NCBI GenBank assembly: GCA_002457215.1
Contig: NTJZ01000004.1
Coordinates: 206,399-270,398, forward strand
DNA from: OM182 bacterium MED-G28
GTDB taxonomy: Bacteria; Pseudomonadota; Gammaproteobacteria; Pseudomonadales; Pseudohongiellaceae
DNA length: 64,000 nt
Direction of reading: 5' to 3'
Shown here: piece after piece, positions 20,867 to 31,931 of the stretch
Numbering within the stretch: position 1 is the first letter of the stretch
Layout of the letters: every line of letters begins with the position of its first letter
Translations under genes and position numbers: made by a program
The notes under the pieces: model-generated
Database searches by the model: none
Told to the model about the DNA's origin: nothing
The model's input: only the letters and a program-made list of their open reading frames with translations

Positions 20867-20899
20867 AAATTTACTCGACACTTTCACAACCTCTTGTAT

Positions 20900-23872
20900 T
20901 TATTGCATATATTTTATGTTAAAGCCCCTATCTTGAAGAATGTTTTCTGAATCTCGATTAGTAATTACGCCAATACTGGCGGAAGAAGGATCGAAATAGG
21001 TCTGAGCGACATTACGCAAGTCTGCCAGGGTGGTTGATAGCACCCGCTCTCTGAAGATCATTCTGTGCTCTAAAGTTCGATTAAATAAACCGTTGTAGAA
21101 CGCTTGTTTAGCTTCTCCTGCTGGTGATGACGGTTTATCCATGTTTGCGATGACGCCCAAGATTGCTTCTTCCAAATGATGAGGCGTTTGCTCAGCACTG
21201 AGTAACCATTGAATTGATTTATCGAAATCGGTCAATGTATCTAAAAGTCGAGGATCACGGTAAGAGTAGAACCGAAAAGAAGCCGAGTTAGCATCTTGTC
21301 CTGCACCTCCCCCGTAAGCCCCCCCTTGTTCTCTGATTGCTCGATGAAGGAATCCATTTCTTAGGTAACCGGCTAGAACATGTAAAGTTGCATTATCTTT
21401 ATGATTTGAAGCAACTGTTGGGTAGGCTTTTGCGCTGAAGTTTACTTGGGTTGTTGTGGTCCACGCTTCTCGCACAGTTTCACGGATGGAAGGCAGTGAG
21501 ATTTTCGCGAGTTGGCTGGAATGGTCATTCGAAACCCATAGATCGTTGAAATCGGCTAATATGTTTTCTTTTTGACTACGCTCTCCGATCGCTAAAATCT
21601 GCATATTACTTGAAAGAAATATTCGATGCAGAAGTTGGAACTTGTCGAGCAGCGCGCTGCAAGTTTTGGGGTCTTTCAGTTTGTTTCGTAGTTCTTTCAA
21701 CTGCTTGATTCCGGATAGACCACCAAACTTATGACTTAATTGTCCGGTTGGGTTCATTTTGCTGGACGCCAAGGTCATTGCGAGACTATGACCTTGTCCA
21801 GTAATACTGTTTTCTCTCCTTGTGCAAATTTGCTCTATTAATTCAGAAAGGCGTTGTTTTTCATCGAAGCGAACTTCTAATAAAGTTTTCTGTAATAGCT
21901 CTGTTAGTTTCTTGTGATTTGCACTTAAGGATTTTGAAGAGAATGTTACGTAGCCGCTGATAGTCTGCTCATTGTCAACTGCGCTTCTAATGCTACTAAA
22001 GCAATTAATGCCACCACTAATTTGAGATTGCCAAACTTGTGCATCTTCATAGCCAGTTTCTCCAATGCCAAATTCAGTCAAACAGCTTGTATATAGAGGT
22101 AATGCTTCAAGCAGCTCTGGTTTAATTTGTGGAAGATCGATTATAATTTGCTGGTAGCAAAGCCCATTCGTACCTCGCTCAAAAAAGCTGCAGGGTAGAG
22201 CGGAGTTTTTGAGAATTTCTCTTGAACACTTAGGTTCGTCTATGCTCGCGGGTATGTCTTGTAGGCCAACTTTTGGTAGAACCTCAGGGTCATCATCTTG
22301 CATTTGTCTTTCTGCCAAAATTTTAGACCGTTTAATTATTTCTGTGGTTTGGTTTTTGGTAAGAGACCTTTGGATGGTGGCGAGTTTTTCTTTTTCTGAT
22401 TCCGCTTTGCGGTTCGTAAGCTCACTGTCGGGCTGCATTGTAAGGGTAACGCGATGAGGATTATCTATTAACAATTTTTGGATTAGATCAGGGATAAATA
22501 ATCGGTCTTTTATGGATTCTCGAAGGTCGTCCAAGACCGGGTCAATATTTAATAAACTAATCGGGTCTCCCCGATGTAATGCCGTAGATAGACCCGTTAA
22601 AATAAGCTGCAATCCATAAGGATAGCTATCGCCAGATATTTCCCGTTGGTTAAGCTCTAATTGATGTAGCGCTGCTTCAATCTGACCCTGAGGTATGCCA
22701 TCTTCCACTAATTTTCGAAGTGTTGATAAGACCATCTCTTCAACAGACTCTGTAGAATCCAAGCTACAACCTTCGAGTCCAGCCATAAAGCTCATTTCGT
22801 GGCTTGAGTCTTCCAAGCCGCACATTGGTGAGGGCGAAGTGCCAAGATCGCTTGTTTCTAGTATTTTTAATAAAGGACTTGCGCTGTTATCTAATAATAC
22901 GCTTGAAAGTAGTTGGGCCTTAAAGACTTCAGTTAAGTTAGTACTTTTCCCCAATAGCCAGCCAATTATGACGTGTGTTTTATCTGGCTCGATATTGTCT
23001 ACTGCATAAGGTTCTTCGAAGCGCAAGGGTGACTTGTATCTCTGTTCATCCCCGACCGCTATCTTAATGTCGAGTTTTTTAAATTTAGAGAGTGCTAGAT
23101 CCTCAAGTGTCTGCTGATGCTCTACAGCAGTAATATCGCCAAATGTCATGAATACGCTATTACTGGGATGATAGTGACTTTTATAAAACTCCTTTAATTG
23201 CGAATAGCTAAGCTCAGGAATATTTTCGGGTTCGCCACCACTGTTATAGTGATAGGTAGTCGTTGGATACAAGTATTTATTTATTGTTTGCCACAGCACG
23301 CTATTAGTAGAACTCATGGCACCTTTCATCTCATTAAAGACAACGCCTTTGTATTGGAGTTCAGAATCAGCGTTATCTAATTCTGCAAATTCAATGCGAT
23401 GACCTTCTTGTAAAAAATCCAATTCATCTAGTCGTGAAAAAAATGTTGCATCTAGATACACGTTCAACAAGTTGTTAAAGTCTTTCTTGTTTTTTGACGC
23501 GAATGGATAAGCCGTCCAGTCACTGCTGGTAAAGGCATTCATGAAGGTGTTTAGAGAGCGTCTGATCATCATGAAAAAAGGGTCTCGGACAGGGAAGCGC
23601 TCGCTACCGCATAAAGCGGTGTGTTCTAAGATGTGGGCAACTCCTGTCGAATCCATGGGCACAGTTCTGAATGCAACTAGGAAAACATTCTCACTGTTTT
23701 CGCTTGCTAGATGATAGTGGAGAGCCCCAGTCTCACGATGTATATATTTCTCCATTACGATATTGAGCGTCGGAATATGTTCGCTATGCTTCCACTCAAA
23801 TGCAGGATGGAATTGCTTGGGTTGATTAACAGAGAGGTTCTGAGTCGTATTTACTGTGCTCACTTCTGTCAT
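20900..23872 (-). CDS. M16C-family zinc metallopeptidase (PreP/insulinase type)
   Basis: The 990-residue protein is a long single-chain M16C enzyme, the family that degrades short unfolded peptides inside a closed chamber. The inverted zinc motif HILEH is at residues 80-84, followed by the family block LCGSERFPVRDPFF and the distal Glu in VVFNEMKGAMSS. The C-terminal half holds the two inactive M16 domains, with the Arg/Tyr-type pocket motif GGAYGGGAG near residue 850. No signal peptide is visible, so a cytoplasmic role is likely. It follows rbgA by 48 nt on the same strand and ends at a strong terminator. Confidence 0.93.
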   Translation of the reverse strand: MTEVSTVNTTQNLSVNQPKQFHPAFEWKHSEHIPTLNIVMEKYIHRETGALHYHLASENSENVFLVAFRTVPMDSTGVAHILEHTALCGSERFPVRDPFFMMIRRSLNTFMNAFTSSDWTAYPFASKNKKDFNNLLNVYLDATFFSRLDELDFLQEGHRIEFAELDNADSELQYKGVVFNEMKGAMSSTNSVLWQTINKYLYPTTTYHYNSGGEPENIPELSYSQLKEFYKSHYHPSNSVFMTFGDITAVEHQQTLEDLALSKFKKLDIKIAVGDEQRYKSPLRFEEPYAVDNIEPDKTHVIIGWLLGKSTNLTEVFKAQLLSSVLLDNSASPLLKILETSDLGTSPSPMCGLEDSSHEMSFMAGLEGCSLDSTESVEEMVLSTLRKLVEDGIPQGQIEAALHQLELNQREISGDSYPYGLQLILTGLSTALHRGDPISLLNIDPVLDDLRESIKDRLFIPDLIQKLLIDNPHRVTLTMQPDSELTNRKAESEKEKLATIQRSLTKNQTTEIIKRSKILAERQMQDDDPEVLPKVGLQDIPASIDEPKCSREILKNSALPCSFFERGTNGLCYQQIIIDLPQIKPELLEALPLYTSCLTEFGIGETGYEDAQVWQSQISGGINCFSSIRSAVDNEQTISGYVTFSSKSLSANHKKLTELLQKTLLEVRFDEKQRLSELIEQICTRRENSITGQGHSLAMTLASSKMNPTGQLSHKFGGLSGIKQLKELRNKLKDPKTCSALLDKFQLLHRIFLSSNMQILAIGERSQKENILADFNDLWVSNDHSSQLAKISLPSIRETVREAWTTTTQVNFSAKAYPTVASNHKDNATLHVLAGYLRNGFLHRAIREQGGAYGGGAGQDANSASFRFYSYRDPRLLDTLTDFDKSIQWLLSAEQTPHHLEEAILGVIANMDKPSSPAGEAKQAFYNGLFNRTLEHRMIFRERVLSTTLADLRNVAQTYFDPSSASIGVITNRDSENILQDRGFNIKYMQ

Positions 23873-23920
23873 GAGTTGACGTAGTCCTTTTCGTTTAATT
23901 AAAGAGTGAAATCCTAAAAA

Positions 23921-24790
23921 CTATATGCTGTGTTCTGGTTCGGGAGGAGACTCCATACTGAAGGTTCCTAGTTTACCTGAGCGTAAATCATTTAGTAATG
24001 TCTCCGAAACTTTATGGAAATTGATTTTTCCCCCTTTGCTAGTAGCGCCGATGGATGCGGCTATAACGCCTAATAGTTGTTCCGGGGATTTTAGGGTATT
24101 GTCGAAGTTATAACGATTCTTAAGGGCAGAAAATTGATGGGCTAGGAAATGCTCAGCCGCGAACCAAGCTATATCTTCGATATCAATAGCGGTATTTCTA
24201 ATGGTCCCAAGAGTGGCTAATTTATAAGCAGCTACTTGATCTTCCAATTTGGGCCACATAAGCCCTGGTGTATCGACCAGATAGAAGGTTTCATCCAATT
24301 TAATTCGTTGCTGGCCTTTGGTTATTGCCGGCTCATTCCCAGTCTTTGCTACTTTCCTTTTGATTAAGTTATTTATGAAGGTTGATTTCCCAACATTCGG
24401 GATACCAGTAATAATTAATTGTGCATGCTCTTTAAATTTTGGCCTTGTTACGATTAGTTTCCTTGCTAAGGTTGCTAATGCAGCAGCCGCAACTGGAGCG
24501 TGCATGGTGTTTGTTAGACAGACAGTCGGGGCTAGCGCGTTAGCTTGGCTTTGAAGTTGAATCTCAAAATAATGGCGCCATTTTTCTGTCATAACAGGAT
24601 CTGCAAGATCACATTTGTTGAGAATGATTATCCGCGGCATGGGTTTGCCGAGTGAACTTAATAACGGGTTCATGCTGGCTTTTGGCGCTCTAGCATCAAG
24701 GAGCTCGATAATTAGATCTGATATTTTAACTAACTTAATCAGTTCTTTATTCGCTTTATACATATGTCCTGGGTACCAGGAAATAGTCAT
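23921..24790 (-). CDS. rbgA: Ribosome biogenesis GTPase RbgA/YlqF
   Basis: RbgA-type proteins are circularly permuted GTPases that act late in 50S assembly. The 289-residue protein shows the permuted order: N-terminal WYPGHMYKANKEL, G4 ILNKCDL (about 56-62), then G1 GIPNVGKST (about 130-138), then G3 DTPGLMWPK (about 174-182). The C-terminal region is the RNA-binding ANTAR-like segment. The length matches Bacillus YlqF (282). It is divergent from bolA across a 78-nt gap and precedes the M16 peptidase gene. Confidence 0.92.
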   Translation of the reverse strand: MTISWYPGHMYKANKELIKLVKISDLIIELLDARAPKASMNPLLSSLGKPMPRIIILNKCDLADPVMTEKWRHYFEIQLQSQANALAPTVCLTNTMHAPVAAAALATLARKLIVTRPKFKEHAQLIITGIPNVGKSTFINNLIKRKVAKTGNEPAITKGQQRIKLDETFYLVDTPGLMWPKLEDQVAAYKLATLGTIRNTAIDIEDIAWFAAEHFLAHQFSALKNRYNFDNTLKSPEQLLGVIAASIGATSKGGKINFHKVSETLLNDLRSGKLGTFSMESPPEPEHSI

Positions 24791-24868
24791 TAGATAACCC
24801 CTTAAACTGTCACTGTTTAGAGTATACTTGCTTTTGAAAAATCTAGAATTGGAAATCTCAGTATAAAA

Positions 24869-25189
24869 ATGAGCTTACAAGAAAATATAGCCATAAAAGT
24901 CACTTCGCATTTGCAGCCATCTCATCTTGTCGTAAAAAATGAAAGTCATATGCATGGAGGCCCGGCAACGGAATCACATTTTAATTTAACGATTGTTGCG
25001 TCTTGTTTCGAAGGCCTTTCTTTGGTTAAGCGACATCAAAACTTATACAAGCTATTATCTGAAGAGTTAGCCGGCAGTGTTCATGCCTTAGCACTGCACT
25101 TGTATTCACCTGCGGAATGGGAGATACGGCAAAAAACTGTGCCACTATCGCCGGATTGTAAAGGGGGCAGTAAATCAGAGATTTCTTAG
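24869..25189 (+). CDS. bolA: BolA family protein
   Basis: BolA proteins pair with monothiol glutaredoxins in iron-sulfur trafficking and also affect morphology and transcription in E. coli. The 106-residue product has the BolA fold with the conserved NESHMHGG motif (about 25-32), SHFNLTIVASCFEG and a C-terminal ALHLYSPAEW block. The Ser-Arg-His type loop and the invariant His are present. ATG at 24869 is the only sensible start; its ribosome site is weak. It is transcribed alone, divergently from rbgA. Confidence 0.93.
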   Translation: MSLQENIAIKVTSHLQPSHLVVKNESHMHGGPATESHFNLTIVASCFEGLSLVKRHQNLYKLLSEELAGSVHALALHLYSPAEWEIRQKTVPLSPDCKGGSKSEIS

Positions 25190-25525
25190 TAATCGCTGTT
25201 ATCACAAAATAGACATTCAATGATTTTATAAGCTTTCATCTGTCTCTTAATAATCCTTAGTATTCTATACTCCTCCCATCGTAAATATCTGAGCCAAATA
25301 GGTTAATTAGCCATTGGGTGTAATGCTATTGTGTTATTCTTGACTTGGCCGATAAACGGTAAGGTTTGGTAGATTGATTAGAGGCTTAGAGAAACTTAAT
25401 TAAAGTAGTCTATAATCTCTGGCTGCAGATAAATTCAATTGATCTATATTCGACTAACTATTTGATACTGATGCAGCGGTGCTGGCTTCCGTGGTACTCA
25501 GGGATAGAATTTAATTAGATTGGCT
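25190..25525 (+). other. Non-coding stretch between bolA and the Bax-like gene
   Basis: I see no gene in this AT-rich 336-nt gap. It contains a perfect -10 hexamer TATAAT at 25411-25416, which could serve the Bax-like gene, though the matching -35 is weak. A TTGACT at about 25343 lacks a good partner. Confidence 0.5.
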
Positions 25526-26377
25526 ATGATTTCGTCATCGCTTTTAACTCAGTTTTGGCGCCAACTGTGGGTCTCAAACGACACTCGCGGCATTAAGTTG
25601 TCCATTGCAGCTATTATTCTGTTGATTATAGTTGTGCTTGTTGTAGCCGCTAATAATTTTAGTCAGGATGTAGACTCCCCAGGAGAGATTCTGGTTATAC
25701 AAGAACCAATTGTTGTATTCCCTGATTTCGCCTCGATCAACAGTATCTCCGCAAAGAAACAGCAGTTCTTCGATTATCTTGAAGTTTTTCTCATCGCTGA
25801 AAATATAGCTATCACCCAGTTCAGAGACCAACTTGATGATTATCTAAAGATCGCAACTAGTGGTGCAGGATTTAGTGAATTTGAAAGGGCATGGATGTTT
25901 CGCTTAGCTAGACGCTATCGGATTGAGGTTGAAAATTATACAGAGAAAGAAATTGTCGATGAGCTTCTATTAAGAGTTGATGTTTTGCCTGTTTCCCTTG
26001 CTCTCGCGCAAGCGGCGAACGAATCAGCTTGGGGCACTTCTCGGTTTGCTTTAGAGGGTAATAATATTTTTGGGCAGTGGTGCTATGAGCAAGGGTGTGG
26101 AATCGTGCCTGCGCGGCGTCAGGCAGGAGCTATTCATGAAGTAAAATCATTTGTTTCTGTTGAAGACGCCGTAAAGTCTTATTTTTTGAATATTAATAGT
26201 CATCCGTCTTATTCTTATTTGCGTGATTTAAGGTCTCGCATGCGAGCTAGAGGGTTAAGGTTGGACCCTATGTCATTGGCCATTGGTCTAGGAAGGTATT
26301 CAGAGCAGGGAGACAATTATGTCGACGAAGTTCAGAGGATTATTATTCAAAACGAGTTACGCAAGAGAGACGCTTAA
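25526..26377 (+). CDS. Membrane-anchored Bax-like glucosaminidase
   Basis: The 283-residue protein has one N-terminal membrane segment (about residues 24-43, LSIAAIILLIIVVLVVAANN) and a periplasmic glucosaminidase domain of the Bax/FlgJ type. The likely catalytic Glu is in AQAANESAWGTSRFA, followed by GNNIFGQWCY and YFLNINSHPSYSYLR. It probably hydrolyses the glycan strands of murein. TTG at 25520 is in frame; ATG at 25526 is preferred though its ribosome site is weak. The gene converges with the polysaccharide deacetylase, with 3 nt between stops. Confidence 0.85.
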   Translation: MISSSLLTQFWRQLWVSNDTRGIKLSIAAIILLIIVVLVVAANNFSQDVDSPGEILVIQEPIVVFPDFASINSISAKKQQFFDYLEVFLIAENIAITQFRDQLDDYLKIATSGAGFSEFERAWMFRLARRYRIEVENYTEKEIVDELLLRVDVLPVSLALAQAANESAWGTSRFALEGNNIFGQWCYEQGCGIVPARRQAGAIHEVKSFVSVEDAVKSYFLNINSHPSYSYLRDLRSRMRARGLRLDPMSLAIGLGRYSEQGDNYVDEVQRIIIQNELRKRDA

Positions 26378-26380
26378 ATT

Positions 26381-27430
26381 CTAGTCTAAATTGATCCACT
26401 GGATCGAGTACCAAAAATATCTTCCAGCATCTGATGCCGGTGCAGTACAAAGATAGCGCCACCTTCTTCCTTGAAACTCCTGATCAGGAATAATTGTCAA
26501 AACCCCATTTTCTTGATCGACCCACTCCATTGGGAGAGGCTGGCTGTTGGCGAAACAACCGATCTGAGAGATGTTGTAATCGCCTTCGGCAAATTGAAGA
26601 GAGACTGTGGGGGCTCGGGAAGTCGTTACTGGAGATAATGGGTCTACTAATTTTACATTGAATGCTTTTGTATCGAATTTTGTGCGAGCTGTCTCTAAGT
26701 TGGCATAAATAGAGGCAAGTGGGAAGCGAGGCAGTGCTAAGAAGTCTGAATTGACTCCCACGGCACCAGAATTCTGAGCTAAACCCACAAAACTATTCTT
26801 TGCCAACATGGTTTTAATATCTTGGTCAAATTCACCGTAAGGGTAGGCAAGGTAGCGGTGTGTTTGTCCGGTTTCGTTTAATATCCTTTGCTCTGCTGAG
26901 ATTAGTTCTGATTCCAGCCGTTGCAGCCATGCGTCATCATCTTCGTTGGCATATTTTTCGAGCATGTAAGGGTGCTCAACCATATGGTTAGCTATTATCA
27001 CACCGGCATCCGACATTTCCCGAATTTGATCCCAAGTCATGTAGCTATTCTGATTTCGGTCTATCGGACCAGTACTGAGAAATAATGTGAAAGGGAAGTT
27101 GAATGACTGCAGCATAGGAAATGCTTCTTCATAAATTGAGATGTAGCCATCGTCGAAGGTTATCGCTACTGCTTTGTCTGGGATGGGGTTGCCTGCGCGC
27201 AAGTTTTCTACCATTTGATCGAGGGGAATGACATTAAATTCGTTATCCCGCAGATACTCTAAATGATTACGAAAATTTTCCGGGGAAATACTCGTAGAAG
27301 GCGGCGTATCTGATGCCACGTGATGGTATAAGAGAATTACGCCATGGCTTTCTTCTGTAGCCGAAAAAGCCATTTGGGTAATAATGAAATTAAGGGTGCC
27401 GATGCAGCCCAAGATTAGAAGCGTTCGCAT
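26381..27430 (-). CDS. Secreted polysaccharide deacetylase (CE4/NodB family)
   Basis: The 349-residue protein begins with a signal peptide (MRTLLILGCIGTLNFIITQM) and a NodB domain. Motif 1 is AITFDDGY (catalytic and metal Asp residues), motif 2 is NHMVEHPYM (metal His residues, H-x3-H) and motif 3 is YLAYPYGEFD. A C-terminal beta-rich region of about 90 residues with a Cys pair follows. It likely removes acetyl groups from a polysaccharide; the substrate (peptidoglycan, exopolysaccharide or chitin-like) cannot be told. It is divergent from fadB. Confidence 0.87.
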   Translation of the reverse strand: MRTLLILGCIGTLNFIITQMAFSATEESHGVILLYHHVASDTPPSTSISPENFRNHLEYLRDNEFNVIPLDQMVENLRAGNPIPDKAVAITFDDGYISIYEEAFPMLQSFNFPFTLFLSTGPIDRNQNSYMTWDQIREMSDAGVIIANHMVEHPYMLEKYANEDDDAWLQRLESELISAEQRILNETGQTHRYLAYPYGEFDQDIKTMLAKNSFVGLAQNSGAVGVNSDFLALPRFPLASIYANLETARTKFDTKAFNVKLVDPLSPVTTSRAPTVSLQFAEGDYNISQIGCFANSQPLPMEWVDQENGVLTIIPDQEFQGRRWRYLCTAPASDAGRYFWYSIQWINLD

Positions 27431-27503
27431 AGATTGCTCATGAATTAGCTGATAAGCCTAATAGTATCTCAAATCTCTGCATTAGATGCTTTTCTTGTGC
27501 CGC

Positions 27504-27532
27504 TTCTTAATCGGCGTAGGCGAAGGTATAAT
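27504..27532 (+). promoter_or_regulatory. Candidate sigma-70 promoter for fadBA
   Basis: A perfect -10 box TATAAT (27527-27532) lies 17 bp after TTCTTA (27504-27509, a poor -35). The spacing and -10 are ideal, and the position gives a leader of about 110 nt before fadB. I see no clear FadR or PsrA palindrome. Confidence 0.55.
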
Positions 27533-27547
27533 GCGCCCCCAATCGAA

Positions 27548-27602
27548 GGTGGGGCTTGAAGACAAGCAGCCACCCCTATGCTTTCTGAGCTTGGATGCTC
27601 AA
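27548..27602 (+). promoter_or_regulatory. Two successive hairpins in the fadB leader
   Basis: Hairpin 1 pairs GGTGG (27548-27552) with CCACC (27570-27574) and GCTTG (27554-27558) with CAAGC (27563-27567). Hairpin 2 pairs TGAGC with GCTCA at about 27586-27601. Both lie between the candidate promoter and the fadB ribosome site and neither has a T-tract. Confidence 0.4.
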
Positions 27603-27650
27603 AATCGACAATAGGATGCAATCAGTCAAAGGTCCAAAATGGAGAGAAAA

Positions 27651-29792
27651 ATGATGTATTCGGGCAAGGCGCTCAAAGTAGAAATGTTGCCTTCTGGCGC
27701 AGCCAATTTAGTCTTCGATTTAGAGGGCTCATCAGTAAACAAATTTAATCAGACAACTCTGAAAGAGTTGCGAGAAGTGGTAACTGCCCTGCAAGATTCA
27801 AGTGTTTCGGGTTTGATTGTTTCGAGCGCCAAACCAGCATTTATAGTTGGTGCAGACATTACGGAGTTCACCGCAATGTTTTCTGAGCCAGAAGACACTA
27901 TTTTAAGTTGGCTTGTAGAATCTAATAAAATTTTTAATGACCTGGAAGATTTGCCTTTCCCAACCGTGACGGCTATTAACGGAATTGCCTTGGGTGGTGG
28001 GTTTGAAATGGCACTAACGACTCACTATCGAGTTGGTACTGTAAAGTCTGTCGTTGGATTTCCAGAAGTTAAGCTTGGAATTTTGCCTGGATTTGGCGGA
28101 ACGGTCCGTTTACCTCGTTTAATCGGAGCGGATAATGCTAACCACTGGATTAGCAGCGGATCTCACATCAAAGCTCCACAAGCACAAACTGAAGGTGCTA
28201 TCGATGCAATCGTAGAGGAAGACAAGTTAATTGCAGCTTGTGAAGATATGATTAATCAATGCATTGCTGGCAAACTGGATTATGGAGCGGTAAGAGCAAC
28301 AAAAAATTCAGCTCTGACATTGCAGCCAATTGAGCTTAACGTAGCTTTTGAGACAGCTAAGGGGATGGTGTTAGCTAAGGCAGGGACACATTATCCGGCA
28401 CCCATTACCGCAGTAGAGGTAATGCAAGAAGCAGCATTGTCTGATAGAGCTGCCGCATTAGAAATTGAGCATAAAGGTTTTTTAAAGCTCGCTAAGACTG
28501 AGGTCGCTGCTAATTTAGTGCAGATGTTCCTCAATGATCAATTTCTTTCTGGTGCAGCAAAAAAGCAAATCTCGCAGGCTGTTGAAGTCAGTTATGCTGG
28601 CGTTTTGGGCGCAGGGATAATGGGTGGAGGAATTGCCTATCAGTCCGCGCTTAAAGGTACACCAATAATAATGAAGGACATTGCCCAGGAAGGGATCGAC
28701 TTGGGAATGAATGAAGCTAAGAAATTACTCGGCAAGCAGATGGCGCGTGGTCGCATAGATGCAAACAAAATGGTTTCCATTTTGGCCGACATAACGCCTT
28801 CCTTGGGTTACGACGGTTTTGATAAAGCCAATATCATCGTCGAAGCGATTGTGGAAAACACTGGTATTAAACAATCTGTTCTTGCGGAACTAGAATCTTT
28901 GGTTGGTGAGAAAACCATAATTGCCTCCAATACTTCAACTATTTCAATCGACGAATTGGCGACTGCTCTAGAAAGACCCGAGAACTTTTGTGGTATGCAC
29001 TTTTTTAACCCGGTACCGGTAATGCCCCTGGTAGAGGTAATTAGAGGAGAGCACAGTAGCGATGCCACGATTGCTGCGACTGTGGCCTATGCTAAGAAGA
29101 TGGGTAAAACGCCAATCGTAGTCAATAATTGTCCTGGCTTTTTAGTTAACCGGATCTTGTTCCCTTATTTTGGCGCATTCTCCCGACTTATTTATGACGG
29201 AGCAGATTTTCGACAGATTGACAAGGCAATGGAAAAATTCGGCTGGCCTATGGGGCCAGCATATCTTCTTGATGTCATTGGGGTTGATACTGCTGTGCAT
29301 TGCCAGGATGTCATGGCCGCTGGATTTAAAAGAATGAATATTGATTTTGATAGTGCGATTGACCAGTTATATGCGCAGAAAGACTTGGGGCAAAAAACGG
29401 GAAAGGGATTCTATCTTTACGAGATTGATAAACGCGGTAAACCGAAAAAATTACCAAATCCCGAAATAGAAACATTGATTTCTTCTGTGCAACAGAGTCC
29501 TAAGGAATTTACGAATGAAGAAATCGTTGAGCGAATGATGGTTGCGATGTGTATTGAGGCTGCGCGCTGTGTTGAAGACAACATTGTGAGCACGGCTATC
29601 GAGGCTGACATGGGATTAATTTTAGGACTAGGCTTTCCGGCATTTCGGGGCGGAGCCCTCCGTTATCTCGATAGCTTGGGAGTATCGAAATTCTGCCAGA
29701 TCGCTGATAAATATGCAGAATTAGGTGAGTTGTACACACCGACTGAGCTTATGAGGGATAAAGGCGCGTCTGGTGAAACTTATTATGGGTAG
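27651..29792 (+). CDS. fadB: Fatty acid oxidation complex alpha subunit FadB
   Basis: FadB carries enoyl-CoA hydratase and 3-hydroxyacyl-CoA dehydrogenase activities of beta-oxidation. The 713-residue protein has the crotonase domain (about 1-190, with GIALGGGFEMA), a linker with isomerase/epimerase residues, the NAD-binding Rossmann motif GAGIMGGGIAY (about 321-331), NTSTISIDELA and GMHFFNPVPVMPLVEV, then the paired dehydrogenase C-domains. ATG codons at 27639, 27651 and 27654 are in frame. GGAGAG at 27641-27646 places the start at 27651, which also gives the family MMYSGKA start. fadA follows after 15 nt. Confidence 0.97.
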   Translation: MMYSGKALKVEMLPSGAANLVFDLEGSSVNKFNQTTLKELREVVTALQDSSVSGLIVSSAKPAFIVGADITEFTAMFSEPEDTILSWLVESNKIFNDLEDLPFPTVTAINGIALGGGFEMALTTHYRVGTVKSVVGFPEVKLGILPGFGGTVRLPRLIGADNANHWISSGSHIKAPQAQTEGAIDAIVEEDKLIAACEDMINQCIAGKLDYGAVRATKNSALTLQPIELNVAFETAKGMVLAKAGTHYPAPITAVEVMQEAALSDRAAALEIEHKGFLKLAKTEVAANLVQMFLNDQFLSGAAKKQISQAVEVSYAGVLGAGIMGGGIAYQSALKGTPIIMKDIAQEGIDLGMNEAKKLLGKQMARGRIDANKMVSILADITPSLGYDGFDKANIIVEAIVENTGIKQSVLAELESLVGEKTIIASNTSTISIDELATALERPENFCGMHFFNPVPVMPLVEVIRGEHSSDATIAATVAYAKKMGKTPIVVNNCPGFLVNRILFPYFGAFSRLIYDGADFRQIDKAMEKFGWPMGPAYLLDVIGVDTAVHCQDVMAAGFKRMNIDFDSAIDQLYAQKDLGQKTGKGFYLYEIDKRGKPKKLPNPEIETLISSVQQSPKEFTNEEIVERMMVAMCIEAARCVEDNIVSTAIEADMGLILGLGFPAFRGGALRYLDSLGVSKFCQIADKYAELGELYTPTELMRDKGASGETYYG

Positions 29793-30983
<1,191 letters not shown>

Positions 30984-30999
30984 TTGAGTTGAATCTTTA

Positions 31000-31830
31000 A
31001 TGTTAAAGCAAGCTGATCAATTAAATCTAAATCGAAGCAGGAAAAATTTGCGACGCGATGTTGGTCATGCTATCGCTGATTTTAATATGATCGAAGACGG
31101 CGACTTAATTATGGTGTGTTTGTCTGGGGGTAAAGACTCTTACACATTGTTGGAGATCCTGCAGAACCTACAAAAACATGCGCCAATAGATTTTGAGATT
31201 CGCGTAGTCAATCTTGACCAAAAACAACCAGGTTTTCCTGAGCATGTGCTACCCAGTTATCTAGCGAGCATTGGTGTTGAATACCAAATTTTGGAGCAGG
31301 ATACATACTCCATTGTGACTGATAAGATCAGTGAGGGGAAAACCTATTGCGGGCTATGTTCGAGGCTTCGGCGAGGTATTCTCTACAATTATGCTGATTC
31401 TATAGGGGCGGATAAGATTGCTCTCGGGCACCACCGTGATGATATCGTCGAGACTTTGTTTTTGAATATGTTTTACGGCGGAAAACTTAAGGCTATGCCG
31501 CCTAAACTGTTAAGTGACGATAAACGTAATGTGGTCATCCGACCATTAGCTTATTGCAAAGAAAGTGAGATTAGTAAATTTTCTGACCTTATGAGTTTCC
31601 CTATTATCCCCTGCAATTTATGCGGTAGTCAGGATAATTTACAACGTCTGGCTATTAAGTCAATGCTACAAGAATGGGAAAAGAAAACCCCTGGTAGAAT
31701 AGAAACAATTTTTCGTAGTATCGCTAACGTGTCTTTATCTCAACTAGCGGATACTAGTTTATTTCCATTTCAAGAGCTTAGAAAAAATACTCCTAAAGAT
31801 ACGCAGTTAGATTTAGTCGAACTTATTTAA
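31000..31830 (+). CDS. ttcA: tRNA 2-thiocytidine(32) synthetase TtcA
   Basis: TtcA uses ATP and an Fe-S cluster to thiolate C32 of some tRNAs. The 276-residue protein has the PP-loop SGGKDS at residues 42-47 and the two Cys pairs YCGLCSR and PCNLCGS that hold the cluster, plus [18 protein letters not shown]. It begins 16 nt after the fadA stop and may be read through from fadBA. Its product lies near a TusA-type sulfur carrier gene. Confidence 0.96.
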   Translation: MLKQADQLNLNRSRKNLRRDVGHAIADFNMIEDGDLIMVCLSGGKDSYTLLEILQNLQKHAPIDFEIRVVNLDQKQPGFPEHVLPSYLASIGVEYQILEQDTYSIVTDKISEGKTYCGLCSRLRRGILYNYADSIGADKIALGHHRDDIVETLFLNMFYGGKLKAMPPKLLSDDKRNVVIRPLAYCKESEISKFSDLMSFPIIPCNLCGSQDNLQRLAIKSMLQEWEKKTPGRIETIFRSIANVSLSQLADTSLFPFQELRKNTPKDTQLDLVELI

Positions 31831-31931
31831 TGTTTTTGTTAAGCATTCCCAATGATTCCGCTAAATGAAGTGATCTTGTTATCGACTATTTTAGTTGACG
31901 TACTTAAGACCACTACAGGATTAATAGAGAG

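Larger units (their letters stand above)
20589..20899 (+). other. Intergenic stretch holding a compact mini-transcription unit
   Basis: This gap between the korC-like operon leader and the M16 peptidase gene holds, reading on the plus strand, a strong 10-bp hairpin (20711-20738), an excellent ribosome site (AAGGGAGAGAC, about 20750-20760), a 20-codon frame (20763-20825) and a weak hairpin with a long T-tract (20834-20866). Nothing else coding is visible. Confidence 0.6.
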
